A stretch of DNA of 64,000 bases, from positions 27,749,001-27,813,000 of the forward strand of contig NC_068563.1 of NCBI RefSeq assembly GCF_022201045.2. Direction: 5' to 3'. Below, piece by piece: positions 39,136 to 51,320 of the stretch (position 1 is its first letter; the number at the start of each line of letters is the position of its first letter). The notes under the pieces were generated by a model. It was not told the DNA's origin. It did no database searches and saw nothing but the letters and a program-made list of their open reading frames with translations. The stretch is from Citrus sinensis (lineage: Eukaryota > Streptophyta > Magnoliopsida > Sapindales > Rutaceae). Made by a program: the position numbers and the translations under genes.

Positions 39136-40389
39136 ATGATGATCATAGCTGGTAGAAATTGGTTGAGGCAAATTTTCTCTCACGGAACATTTAACAAACA
39201 TTTGTGCTGCACAAACAGTTCTCATAATTCTAAAACTTTGTCTAATTACTATTTGAGCCAAACCCAGATTAACCCGCATTTGAAATTGTCTTCAAATGCA
39301 ATTTTATGTTCTTGTTACTCAGCTATAGCTCTATCAAGGTCTTCGGGCAGAGGAGTTGGTAAAAGGTCAAAAGCTGACAGCAAGCCTGCACTTGATGACA
39401 CACAATTTCGTTGCGCAGTGTCTGAACTCCCGCCAAGATTCAATAATGAAGAGTTATGTAATGTTATGACTCTTCAAGAGGATCCTTTAGTGTGTTTGGA
39501 GCTATTTAATTGGGCATCAAAGCAGCCTAGGTTTAGGCACGACGCGTCCACTTATCACATCATGACAAGGAAGCTTGGTGCAGCGAAGATGTACCAAGAG
39601 ATGGATGGTGTGGTTAATCAAATGCTTGCAACTCCTTGTTTTTGTGGTACTGAGGCTCTTTACAATACGATAATATATTTTTTCGCTGAAGCTAGGAAGT
39701 TGAGTAGAGCTGTGTATGTGTTTAAATATATGAAGAATAGTAGGAACTTGGAATGTAGGCCTTCAATCAGATCATACAATATTCTCTTCACAGCTTTTTT
39801 GAGTCGGGGAAAAAATACTTACATAAATCATGTGTATATGGAGACTATTAGATGTTTGTTCAAGCAAATGGTCAATGATGGGATTGAACCTGATATTTTC
39901 TCATTGAATTCTATGATAAAAGGGTACATACTCTCAAATCATGTCAATGATGCCCTTAGAATATTCCATCAAATGGGTGTGGTCTATAATTGCCTGCCCA
40001 ACTCATTTTCCTACGATTACTTGATCCATGGGCTATGTGCTCAAGGTCGAACAAAGAATGCTAGGGAGTTGTGCGATGAGATGAAAAGGAAGGGTTTTGT
40101 TCCAAGTAGTAAATCATATAACTCGCTTGTGAGTGCATTGGCTCTCAATGGGGAGGTTGAGGAGACGGTAAAAAATCTTTGGGAGATGATTGAAAAGCAG
40201 AGGCCTGTTGATTTCATTACATATAGGACAGTCTTGGATGAAATCTGCAGAAGAGGACGGGCTGGAGAAGCGATGAAATTGTTGAAGGAGTTGCAAAACA
40301 AAAACCTCATAGATGGCTATACATACACGAAGCTTTTAGATGTACTTGAAGATGACTTTGGAAATTCAATCAGACACCATTTAAGGTAA
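39136..40389 (+). CDS. Pentatricopeptide repeat protein, P class, probably mitochondrial
   Basis: Intronless, 417 aa. The N-terminus (about 70 residues) is Ser/Asn/Arg-rich with few acids, beginning MMIIAGRNWLRQIFSHG, as in organelle transit peptides. From about residue 95 to the end come 35-residue helical repeats. Signature phrases include TYHIMTRKLG, ALYNTIIYFFAE, SYNILFTAFLSRG, DIFSLNSMIKGYI, SYDYLIHGLCAQGR, SYNSLVSALALNGEVEE and TYRTVLDEICRRGRAGEA. There is no C-terminal E, DYW or SMR domain. P-class PPR proteins bind organelle RNA and affect its stability, splicing or translation; the RNA target cannot be read here. The layout resembles Arabidopsis At2g27800 / At3g25210-type proteins, but I am not certain which. 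Its start lies about 300 bp from the divergent EF-1alpha promoter. Confidence 0.9.
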   Translation: MMIIAGRNWLRQIFSHGTFNKHLCCTNSSHNSKTLSNYYLSQTQINPHLKLSSNAILCSCYSAIALSRSSGRGVGKRSKADSKPALDDTQFRCAVSELPPRFNNEELCNVMTLQEDPLVCLELFNWASKQPRFRHDASTYHIMTRKLGAAKMYQEMDGVVNQMLATPCFCGTEALYNTIIYFFAEARKLSRAVYVFKYMKNSRNLECRPSIRSYNILFTAFLSRGKNTYINHVYMETIRCLFKQMVNDGIEPDIFSLNSMIKGYILSNHVNDALRIFHQMGVVYNCLPNSFSYDYLIHGLCAQGRTKNARELCDEMKRKGFVPSSKSYNSLVSALALNGEVEETVKNLWEMIEKQRPVDFITYRTVLDEICRRGRAGEAMKLLKELQNKNLIDGYTYTKLLDVLEDDFGNSIRHHLR

Positions 40390-42200
40390 AAATGGTTAGA
40401 ATATCTTTATTTCTAAATTTTATATGGTTTAATATGCTGTAAACCAGACGCATTTTGCCATTGCTTTGATACTTTAATATAAATTAGGATCATAGGCATT
40501 TTGAAATTAAGAGTTGTGATTGGATGGAATCTGGTATATAAATTGGTTCAAAAAAATAGCAAAAGGGAAATCAAGAACAGACTTTTTATATAAATACACT
40601 TGTAGGTAAATGTGAATATGCAAACACCCAGGTGAGAGATCTCACTATTAAATGGACTTGTGGAAGAATAATAGTTTGTGATGTTTTGCACTGTGGTTAT
40701 ATCTCCTGATTATCTTGTAAGCTTAGTAGACTAGTTGAAATTTGACTGAGAAGGTCCAATGTTTTCTTGCAGATAAAGATAGAATTGAAGTTTCATTTTT
40801 CTAGTGGCTGCAGTCAAGCAACTGCAAACAGTTGAATTCTATGGAGTTTGATGATCATGAAATCTTAGTGAATGTACAATTTTAATGGTTGAGAGGGCTG
40901 AAAATATCAGATTCTCTGTTGTAAAGGTACAAGCTATGGACTTAATATATATGATACTGCAACGTGATAATCTTTCCAGTTGATGTACTTTGGTTTTCCT
41001 GGCTGTGTGTGCATTTTGAATGTAAGAAAATTTTGAATAATACTGAATTCCTCGACAATAGATTGAGAAGTACGGTCGTTCAAAGTTAATGGTAGCATGA
41101 TCCTTAGATCCTTCAGTATCTTCTAAACAACGCATTACTCAAACGGTCACTGATAATCATGCAGAAGTAACTTTGGCATTGGAATGGTAGGAAGGGTCAC
41201 AATCACATTTGGTATACAACTTAATCTGTAATCTGGTTTGGTTAGTTCGAAGTCAATCTCATATAAAAGTAGAAAACACAATAACTGGTTGAAGTTTCCT
41301 TTTGTCACTGATGTGACGACACCATTTGATTGATGCCTTGTAAAGTAGTTATAGGTTTTCCCTTGAAATTTCCAATAGTGCATAGCCACACATCTAAGCT
41401 GATTCTGGTATTATTTTTTTCTGATGAGATGATACTTCTGCTTTTGCCTCTAATATTTTACCAAGTTTTTCTCATTCCATCATTGTGCATTTTTGCCAGT
41501 GACTGTTAGCAAGATTTACTCGCATGTAGATGGATAAAACTGCCAGTTGCAAAGAAGATTCTGTCACTGCACCTTAATTGTTTATGCTGGTAAACACTGC
41601 CACGGGGAGCAGCCAAGCAGGTTGCCGACTAACAGCTCTTTGTTTCAAACTTCATGTGGATACAAACAAAATCCTGAGCGAAGGGACATTGTCACCTCAC
41701 GTTAATAGAATATGTTTTGCTTATATGAGTTTGCTGATAGCTCCAAGCTCTACATTTTTTAAATTAGTGTTGGGCGGCATGAGTTCTGGTTTCTGGCGTC
41801 GGTAAACGGGCGAACTTGAATAAGACAAAAGATTCCCTGTCCCCTTCAGTGACTTGTAAATGTACCACTAGTATGTTTTACTAATAAGATAAGGAGCTTG
41901 CTTTTTTTATTTTTTTATTCATTATTCGCTTTTTACGGGAACCTAGTTGTAAAGCAGTCCTAAAAGGTTTTAAATTTGTCAGTCCATTTATCTTTTGTTT
42001 ACTTTTCGCCTTTTCGGAGTGGGGTGAAAAGTGTACATTCTTTCCACTTTAATGTTTACTTACATATAAAGAAAAATTATAAATCTCACTCCGTAGATCC
42101 TATTTATTTTTAAAATGGGGGTGGGAATTCACTCCTAGCTCTTCTTTTTTTGTGAGAATCCACTCTCAACTCTTTCTTTTTTTCTTTTATTAAATTTAAT
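40390..42200. other. PPR 3' flank and spacer
   Basis: No protein gene convincing. About 41590-41880 resembles 45100-45390: both share GAGTTTGCTG / GAGTCTGCTG, a GGCATGA word, GACAAAAGAT(T/G)CCCTG and CTTCAGTGAC. It is a local duplication, possibly of a 3' UTR. Confidence 0.45.
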
Positions 42201-42225
42201 AAAATAAAATAAATAATATTATATT

Positions 42226-42705
42226 TATTTTAATAATATTATTATATTTAACTAAATAATAATTTGCATTGATTCTAAGTTAAATTTACTTAAAAATAAT
42301 ATTATTATATTAATAGAGAATTAATAATATTAATATATATTATCTTTATTTAAAAATATAATATTATTATATTTATTTAATATTAATAATTAATAATTTA
42401 TTTTAAGAAATTATTAATTTTGTACTAAATAATATTATTATTTTATATAATAATAAATTTAATATAAGTATATTAAATTTAAATACTATTATATTTATTT
42501 AAATGATATTATTATATCAAACTAAATAATAATTTAGTTTGATTCTAAGTTAAAATTACTTAAAAATAATATACTAATAGAGAATTAATAATATACTATA
42601 TACTATCTTATTTGAAAATATAATAGTATTATATTTATTTAATATTAATAATAAATAATAATAAATAGTTTATTTTAAGAAAATATTAATTTTGTACTAT
42701 GCTAA
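42226..42705. repeat. AT-only tandem duplication, period about 270 bp
   Basis: Two diverged units built from A and T. Shared words are ACTAAATAATAATTT, GATTCTAAGTTAAA, TAATAGAGAATTAATAAT and TTTTGTACTA. It lies in a 1.1-kb stretch (41.9-43.0 kb) nearly devoid of G and C. Confidence 0.7.
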
Positions 42706-43127
42706 TAATAAAAATGTTTTATTTATGTTGCCCTTATCAATAATTTTAATTTACATAATTAAAATTAAAATTAAAATTAAAAAATTGTGATGTACATAAT
42801 TAAGAATATTAATAAATATTATAAATTTATAAATATAATAAAATAAATTATTTATTCATCAAATATATTTTTTATTAATTTTATAATTAAAAACTATAAT
42901 ATTTTAAATAAGGGTAAAATTATAATTTATAATAATTTACTCACAATTCAAGACAAAATAAACACATAAATTAGATTATAATCTTCATTTCATATTTTTA
43001 TTTCAGTTTAAGTAGACAACTTATTCTCACTGACACTCTTGCTTCATACTTTCAATACTAAAATTTTTACTTTAATCCAAAATGTAAATATTACATTGAT
43101 GGTTACGAATTATTAATTTATCGGCCT

Positions 43128-45420
43128 ATGCCAATTCTTCCCTTCAAGAAGGGGGTCGCCGAAGGCTTCTGCTTTAAGGTCATTTTAGACATTTCCTCTA
43201 AGGCTGGTCATAACTGCGAAATTAATGAGGATGGTGTCATGTTTGTGAAACTCAGCCGCAGCCGCCTGACAGCATATCCATGCAAATCCCTACCGGCCTG
43301 CCTAACACAAAGTTCAAAATCATCTTGCCGGCGCCGCTACCCCGCTGCAAACCACCTGAAACCGTCTTCGCTTCTCCTTCTCATCAAACCTATGGCGCGC
43401 CAAATCAACTTGCGATCACAGATCAGACAGTTGAGGGAACCACGCAGCGCCACTTGCCGTCGATATTCCACCTCCCCGCCGTCGCTCGCCACCAGCACTG
43501 CATGCCGCAACACACGACGATTGGCTATCATCTGACCGTGATTTGTAAGTTTCAAACTTTATTTTTTCAATTTTTAAAAACTTCGAATTAGTTTCTGGGT
43601 GTTTTATATGCTGTGTAGTATGATACAGCTGGCATTTTTTGAGGCTGTTTTAAGTTGATTGGTTGCTTTTGGTTCTAGATAATTAATCTTTTTAGCACTT
43701 TTGGGTGATGAGCTCAGAATGGTAGAGCAAGATTTATGCAAATATTTTGAATAATTGTAGAGTGCATCACCAGTATTTATTTATGACAGAATAGTACAAT
43801 GCGGTTAATTTCCCCTCTTCATAATAACTTGGTACATGCGAGCCAATTTAGTCTACATAAGAGTGATTAGTCTACATAAGAGTGATGTCCGTGGAAATGT
43901 TTGTTGCTGTGTGGTTACCCCGATATCTAGGCAAATTGTTCTTCCAATGACTTTTTTTATGCGCATCAGGAATCACAATTTCTAATGATGTATTTGTTTA
44001 TTGCTTAAGTCGTACAGATCTATTTTTAGCGCATTTTAATTTTTTGAAATGTAAGTCTCTCTTCGTGTTATGCAGATTGTCAATGATGACTGTGCAAATG
44101 TGGTTGGTGCCTTGGTGGAGATGTTTTCTTTGCAGTTGATAAATCTCTGTATTGGTCAGCACATCGAAAGCAGTCCATTGAGTGCTTATCATTTGACCTT
44201 CAAGTTTGATGTTCATGGTGGTGGACTGATTGATTCTTCTACATCATGAAAATGAGATTTCCCATTATTGTGTTGTCGAGAGAGTAGTGTTAGCGACTGA
44301 ATACTCAATATGCACATCTCTAACAACAATGACAAAACATCAAAATCGTTGGGCAGTTTTTTCGTAGTTCGCTGGGAGAGATGGAGTCCAAGTATTTGCT
44401 TGGTTTGTTCTTTTGAGGGAGCTGCTGTTTCATGCTAGTGGTTGTGTTTGAGGCATTGCGTTTTTATAGATTACTGAATACTACCAGCCACTGGCCTTGA
44501 GACACTTCTTAATAATGCACACTATCATTCTCCTGCAAAGTGCATCAGATGCTGCTATTTGCATATATAGGGTTTTAGATTCTGAAGTCTTCTCATTGGA
44601 TGGTTTCTTCTCTTCTGCAGGCATGCTAATCTGTATGCATCCCACCAGAGGTACTGAAGTGGAAACCAAAGTTCCTTTTTATCTTTCTTGTGTTAGGAAA
44701 TATTTATTTGATAAGCAACTATGGTTGTTTGAAAGCACTTGTGCTCAAACATGTCTTCATATTGCAATGGGATTAGAGGACATTTTTAGGACTGAACTTG
44801 GTTTTTATCTTTTTAATTTTATTTATCTCCTTGTGTAATTTGTGGCCTCATTACCTAGTGATTTTTGTCTGTTATTTTAATGGTTAAGGGGCCATTCTGA
44901 TCTTTTTGTGTGTTTTTATAAACAGGTTTTGCAGCAGTTAAAAGATGAGGCATTTAAGACAGCAGGATTGGTGGAAGGATGATATGTAGCGTGTGGTCGA
45001 TGTACGAGCAACAGTGAAAAAAGCCAAGATTTCTCGAACAGTGATCAGATATGAGCTGATTTGGTTGGAAGGGGCATGGACTTAGGGAGTATGATCAGAC
45101 CATGCTTCCAAGCTGAGCAAGACAGGAAGCACCTGCTGTCTTAATAAGAGCAAAAGCCAGCTGCAACTGTGGAAGAACAAAAACCAGAGAATGCCACCCC
45201 ACATTATTATAATATGTTTTCCTTGTGGAACTTTAGTAGGGAAGCACCCCCATGGCATATAACTGAATGAGTCTGCTGGCAGCTCCAACTCCAAGCCCTA
45301 CATTTTTAAATCCACTGATGGGGGGCATGAACAGGACAAAAGATGCCCTGCCTCCTTCAGTGACATGTTAAATGCATCATTATTTCAACATATGTCGTAT
45401 GAAGTCATTTAAAGAACTTT
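43128..45420 (+). other. Possible unrecognised transcribed unit or decayed gene
   Basis: The GC content rises sharply at 43130-43545, where overlapping frames of 135 and 103 codons occur, ending at a donor-like GTAAGT (43543-43548). Later patches look exon-like, for example 44610-44680 and 44930-44985 (the latter after an AG at 44925 and reading LQQLKDEAFKTAGLVEG before a stop). I recognise no family and cannot join these into one protein. It may be a decayed gene, a non-coding RNA, or chance. Its 3' part duplicates the region near 41.6-41.9 kb. Confidence 0.3.
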
Positions 45421-45552
45421 CTTCTCTAAGCCATGATTCTCTTTTATCTCATCTAGTTGTAGAGCAGAGTCCTAAAAGAGTGAAAGTCTTTCTAAGTTGC
45501 TTGCCTCTTAAGTTTGGGGTTATTATCCGGCTTTGATTAGAATATTCTGGTT

Positions 45553-45754
45553 GAGTAATGATACAGCCACAAACTCTTGTACAAATTTATTTTGTACAAA
45601 CTGACGTGGCATTAATTCATTGGTTGAATGAAAATATAAATTAATAAAAACAAATCATGTGGGCCAAGTGATATTTAATTTAATCAATCTTATCATGCCA
45701 CATCAGTTTGTACAAAATAAATATGTACACGAATTTGTGGCTGTATCATTACTC
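45553..45754. mobile_element. Short MITE with long inverted repeats (202 bp)
   Basis: Left end GAGTAATGATACAGCCACAAA-type word and right end its mirror TTTGTGGCTGTATCATTACTC; the arms continue inward through TTTGTACAAA(C/T)TGA and TGCCACATCAG for about 65 bp. Flanks ATTCTGGTT (45544-45552) and ATTTTGGTT (45755-45763) are a 9-bp duplication with one difference, suggesting a Mutator-type element. Non-coding. Confidence 0.88.
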
Positions 45755-45763
45755 ATTTTGGTT

Positions 45764-46540
45764 ATGATATTGTGTTTGGGAACAAATTTTATTTTTTAAG
45801 TAAAAGAAGTTTTCAGAATATCTTAGATCATTTTGTGAGATACGATAAATATTGTCCATCATAATGATTATTTTGAACTAATCGGCGGCTGTGCTGCTCT
45901 CCACTCACTAATAAATTGAATATATTTTATTTTTCAACAATTTGGAAGATATTTTATTTTTCAAAATTTTTGGCTGAAAGCTAAAATAACGATTAACAAT
46001 AACAAAATTAATAAAAAATAGATTATCGGAGTGGCAATATTATTAAGGTTAACAAATAAATGGATAATATTACTTATCCGTTATTTACCATTTAATTACT
46101 ATTTTAAAACACAAGCATCCAGATTCCAATCAATTAGAAGCATTTGACTTTGCTGTATATCTAATAATCTGATCTTGTTACTGTTAAAATACATTTCTTA
46201 ATCTTAAAAAAAAAAAACTTATCAGATTTGTCTCCTTATCAATTAATTAGTAATAAACCGACAGATATAATTGGTAATTTTTCTTCAGTATATAAAGACT
46301 TTTTTTATGACCTCGTAAAATCCAGTCCAAAGTACATAATTTAGTGGGTGGGGGGGGGGGGGGGGGGGGGGAGGGGAAATGGATAAAAACCTACGGGGAT
46401 AATAAAGTAATTGCATGTAAGAATGAGCTAATGCTGCAGCCATTATGTTTACACGCAGTAAAGCAACATACGATACGACATCCGACAAGGCACCCGTATT
46501 ATTCAAACCGTCAGATCTGCCTTTCCGATCCAACGGCTGA
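45764..46540. other. Spacer upstream of EF-1alpha copy 2
   Basis: AT-rich spacer. A poly-G tract at 46345-46376 (listed separately) gives a Pro-rich shadow frame on the minus strand. About 46400-46450 is similar to 52690-52735 upstream of copy 3, as both contain GTAATTGCATG and GCTAATG(C/T)TGCAGCCA, showing that the promoter was duplicated with the gene. Confidence 0.5.
46345..46376. repeat. Poly-G tract
   Basis: A run of about 23 G plus interrupted flanks, roughly 200 bp upstream of the EF-1alpha copy 2 TATA box. Length is uncertain in any assembly. Confidence 0.95.
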
Positions 46541-46580
46541 GAGAAAAACCCTAGACGCAAAGCCCAAGTCTCTCTATAAA
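46541..46580 (+). promoter_or_regulatory. telo-box and TATA box of EF-1alpha copy 2
   Basis: AAAAACCCTAGA (46544-46554), a telo-box-like element known from plant EF1A and ribosomal protein promoters, is followed 20 bases on by TCTCTATAAAA (46571-46581). The same order and the upstream word ATCCAACGGCT occur at copy 3. Confidence 0.75.
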
Positions 46581-46683
46581 ATCACAGCACCCTCTCACGC
46601 AGAAACCCTCTTTTACAATACACTCTCTCAATTTCCGAAGGGCGGCGAGAGAGAACCATTTTCGCGAATATCATTTTAATAAG

Positions 46684-47397
46684 GTTCGGATCTCTCTTTT
46701 ATTTTCTTAAGTTTATGTTGAAATTTTTATCTAGGCTTGAGTTGTTTGATTTGTTTCATATTCGTATGTGTTTATCATAATCAGCATGTGTTTTTGGATG
46801 TGGGGTCTCGATTTTTATGTGTAAAGTTTGGTTAATTTGCGGGTTTTTTAAGATCTGTTTCTCTCTCTCTTGTTTTTGTGTTTATGTTTGTTATTTAACT
46901 GCATGTCTTAGTGTTTAAAATTGTTTGTTTTTTATTTTTATCTTTCATGTCAAACATGTATTAAGATTTTGATTTAGTTGATGTTACTGTGAGTTAATAG
47001 TCTGGTTGAATCTTTTTCATGAATGATTTTGATAGTTATTGATTATTGATAAATAAATTTGAATACAAGTTTGTTTGGACTTTTGGGTAATTGTTTGAAC
47101 AAATTTCGATCAATTAGGCACTAGGTGATTACAATGTTGTTGTTGGATAATAAACAAATTTGCCATATCTGATCTTGTCATTGATTCCAAATTGTAGAGT
47201 AAGATGATAATGTTCTGGTAAAATAAGCTGCTTTAAAATATTTAGCTTTCCTAGGCCATCTAGACTTGCTTGTTGTTGTTAAAACTGGGCTTGTTTTGTC
47301 ATTGGTTTCCTATATGAGGATTGGATTTCTATCAAAATACTTAATGTATTTTTGGCATTGGATCTATCTGAATTTGTGTTCTGTTTATTTGCTCCAG
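46684..47397 (+). other. 5' UTR leader intron of EF-1alpha copy 2
   Basis: Donor ATAAG|GTTCGG and acceptor CTCCAG|GTTTTT, ending 20 bases before the ATG. The donor context GTTCGGATCTCTCT is the same as in copy 3, but most of the intron is not. Confidence 0.8.
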
Positions 47398-47417
47398 GTT
47401 TTTTCTAGATTTGCCTA

Positions 47418-48873
47418 ATGGGTAAGGAGAAGACTCACATCAACATTGTGGTCATCGGCCATGTCGACTCTGGAAAGTCGACCACCACCGGACACTTGAT
47501 CTACAAGCTTGGTGGTATTGACAAGCGTGTGATCGAGAGGTTCGAGAAGGAAGCTGCTGAGATGAACAAGAGGTCATTCAAATACGCCTGGGTGCTCGAC
47601 AAGCTCAAGGCTGAGCGTGAACGTGGTATTACCATTGATATTGCCTTGTGGAAGTTCGAGACCACCAAGTACTACTGCACCGTCATTGATGCTCCCGGAC
47701 ATCGTGACTTTATCAAGAACATGATTACCGGTACCTCACAGGCTGACTGTGCTGTCCTCATCATTGACTCTACCACTGGTGGTTTTGAAGCTGGTATCTC
47801 CAAGGATGGTCAGACTCGTGAGCATGCTTTGCTTGCTTTCACCCTTGGTGTGAAGCAGATGATTTGCTGCTGTAACAAGGTGAGCACTGCATGAGTTACG
47901 GTGATGTTTTAATTTGCGAGGTTCACTTGTTTTGTTTTATGTCTTGATTAGCTAGTGTGCTAATGTTGCCTTTGCTAATTCATTTGTGCAGATGGACGCC
48001 ACCACCCCCAAGTATTCAAAGGCTAGGTACGATGAAATTGTGAAGGAGGTCTCTTCCTACCTGAAGAAGGTTGGATACAACCCCGAGAAAGTCCCATTCG
48101 TGCCCATCTCTGGTTTCGAGGGTGACAACATGATTGAGAGGTCTACCAACCTTGACTGGTACAAGGGTCCAACCCTGCTGGACGCTCTTGACAATATCAA
48201 TGAGCCGAAGAGGCCCTCAGACAAGCCCCTTCGTCTGCCACTCCAGGACGTGTACAAGATTGGTGGCATTGGAACCGTCCCAGTGGGTCGCGTTGAGACC
48301 GGTGTCCTCAAGCCTGGTATGGTGGTGACATTTGGCCCCTCTGGATTGACAACTGAGGTTAAGTCTGTTGAGATGCACCACGAAGCTCTGCAGGAGGCCC
48401 TTCCGGGTGACAATGTTGGCTTCAACGTGAAGAACGTTGCTGTCAAGGATCTCAAGCGTGGTTTTGTTGCTTCCAACTCGAAGGATGATCCAGCCAGGGA
48501 AGCTGCCAACTTCACCTCACAGGTCATCATCATGAACCACCCTGGCCAGATTGGAAATGGATATGCCCCAGTGCTTGACTGCCACACCTCCCACATTGCC
48601 GTCAAGTTTTCTGAGCTCGTGACGAAGATTGATAGGCGATCAGGCAAGGAGCTTGAGAAGGAGCCCAAGTTCTTGAAGAATGGAGATGCTGGAATGGTTA
48701 AGATGATTCCCACCAAGCCCATGGTTGTTGAAACCTTCTCTGACTACCCACCTCTTGGTCGTTTTGCCGTTAGGGACATGCGTCAGACTGTTGCTGTTGG
48801 TGTGATTAAGAATGTTGAAAAGAAGGATCCAACAGGTGCCAAGGTCACCAAGTCTGCAGCCAAGAAGAAGTGA
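47418..48873 (+). CDS. EF1A: Elongation factor 1-alpha, copy 2
   Basis: Exons 47418-47879 and 47992-48873, 447 aa, protein identical to copy 1. GTPase motifs are as in copy 1. The 112-bp intron (47880-47991) reads the same as the introns of copies 1 and 3. At several silent sites it differs from both others in the first half (for example GTCCTCATC against GTCCTTATC near 47755, AAGTATTCA against AAGTACTCA at 48009-48017, GATCCAGCC against GATCCGGCC near 48487). It agrees with copy 1 against copy 3 toward the 3' end. Same orientation as copy 3, 4.7 kb apart, and opposite to copy 1. Confidence 0.98.
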
Positions 48874-51312
48874 GGAGTTTTTTGGGATCTATCTGCTATA
48901 GTTAGCTTTTATTTTCTCTGTTTATGCTATTTTTGTCGTGTTTTAGTTTGTTTTACGGGACTTCATTTTAATTCTCTGAATTTGGTTTTATATCAGAGTT
49001 TTTTTTTGGTAAGTTGATAAACCAGTTTTTGGATGTCAAACATTTTGTTTCAAGATTAGCCGTTAGTGCTCGATTTTGAAAATTTAGTCGGTGCTCATAT
49101 ATTTTGTAGGTGTTGTATTAAATTTTGCCCTGAGAGAATGGGCGACTGTTTTTGATGGTTCCATTTGATGTTTCTAACTTTGTCGATCATATGAGAGAAA
49201 TGAGACAACAGGCTAAAACATTTCTTGTGAATTCTGAAAGAAACGAAAGATTGATGTGCATGTGGGTGGCTTTGACTGAGTGAATGTGATGCAACTGTGA
49301 TGATGAAAATAAAAACTTTTGCATACCTATGTGATGAACTTTTGCATACCTATGTGATGAGCAATATATAGCTTTGCAATCCAATATGGAGTTTTTTGTC
49401 ATTGAACATCAACCTGAGCAGTATATAATCATCAACCTGAGCAATATATAATCAAAGTGGGGAAAAGAACTCAATAATTTTATATGGTTTGTCTAATCAC
49501 CGGCTTATGTTACGTTCCTCTAATTCAATCTAAGCTTTAAAGATCCAGGCCTTCGACTGATGGCTCAAATTTTTTACGCTGGCTAAACACTCTGAAATTA
49601 CAAATTACACTTTGGAAAAACAAATTCTAAATAAAGGCAAGTTCATACTTTCAAGTTCTAGTGACCATACCTTATTTATGCGAGTAAAAAGCTTAATGCT
49701 AATCCACTCCTGAGCGTTGATATATTAAGTAACGAACATACAATTTTGCCTAGATTCTGAATAATTTTGGCCGTGTTTCTAATCTTATTTGTTTTCATAG
49801 CGATTTAGAATATTTATCAATTTATTTTGCCTGACAGCGAAGACAAACCATGTAACAACAGGGACTGATAAAATATAAGATAGTATCTGCTTGCTTTAGA
49901 ATCAAACATTGTCTTCTTATCAAATAGCAATGATCTGAGATTTTTAATTTAGATTAAAATGGTGATAGTTTATGTGGTCAATTAATCTAGTGGTTTACTA
50001 GTTTGTATCAAGTTAGAAAAAGAGAGGAAAATCTTTGCCATTTTAGGTGTAACATATCGTTTATAATTTCCATCACATAAATTACGTGTTATTATAATTT
50101 ATGGAAAAAGTATGACATGTGGTTTATAATTTCATAATATAGGCGACAATGTGACATATTGTACAATTTATGAAAATTTGGTAACATGTTGTTTATGGTT
50201 TCAATACATAGATAACATGTAATTTGCAAACTCGGGAGTGAAAATTGTATTCATAGTCGTTTATAAACTCACCGTTTATATGACATGACCGACATGTACA
50301 AACAGTTTGTACGACATAGCGTTTGCATATATTTGAGGACATAGATGACATGTCTTATGTTTAATTGATTTCATTCTTTTAATACTATTAATGTAAGTTT
50401 TATTATTTTACATTGACGAGTATTAATAAATTATTATATAAAATATTAAAATAATGTAAGTTAGTTACATGAATATTTTGAAGTATTTTATGTGTAGTAA
50501 TAAATTAGTGACTAAAATATCAAGAAATTTTAAATTATTTTATGCACCATATAGTATACTATAGACCTTATATGTTTTTTACACTGCAGTACTTTTGTAA
50601 TTTATTATTATTTACCTTATCCGCATCTCAATTCTTTTCTATTTATGTGAGCAGAGTTTGAATTAAATTCTCTTATTTTCAACACAAAAGATTTTATTAT
50701 GTCAACTATATGGGCATCATAGTTTCACAATAGTTACATAATAATTATAGTTTAAACACATTATTAATGCAAAAAAATACATATAAAATATGCACACATG
50801 CATACATTTTCTTATAATTATATACATACGTTTTGAATTGTTAGAAACTTACAATCTACATTTATATTGCAATATAGAATCTTATGAAAATCTACATTAC
50901 AATATAGTTCAAAGATCTTATGAGCATAGTTTGAAAATATACTCTCACAAACAATGTCTGAGAAAAATTTATTCAGGCAACTGCTAAGTTACATATAATT
51001 AGATCTGGTGAATAAGTCGTCTTTAAGTGGTTTCGTGTCATGTTCTTATCATATTGTATTAAATTACATATACTTGAACCCACTCATTATCATTATTATA
51101 TCACCCGAACCAACTCATTTAACTCATTATTTTTAGCATTTTATCTTTGATTTAAAACAAAAATTGAAATTTTTAGAATAAAGTTCTTAAGAATATAGTA
51201 CCAAACAAAAGAAATATCAAGAGCCGTTTAATATTGTTTTTTAAATCTTATTTTTTATTTTCTGAATTCAAAAAACACTAAATACGTGTTTCGTAAATTA
51301 ATTTGTAATAGT
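48874..51312. other. Spacer between EF-1alpha copies 2 and 3, left part
   Basis: 3' UTR of copy 2, then AT-rich spacer. A 23-bp tandem duplication (AACTTTTGCATACCTATGTG plus 3 bases) lies at about 49312-49357. From 49985 to 50350 the word GACATGT with TTTATAATTTC recurs several times, a loose diffuse repeat. About 51000-51130 has hAT/MULE debris wording. No gene seen. Confidence 0.4.
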
Positions 51313-51320
51313 TTGGAAAT

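Noticed and set aside
43337-43591. Overlapping frames on both strands in the GC-rich block
   Set aside because: High GC lowers stop frequency in all frames, so length alone is not evidence. I kept only the general note that the block is unusual.
46285-46560. Pro-rich frame and its Gly-rich opposite
   Set aside because: Caused by the poly-G tract.
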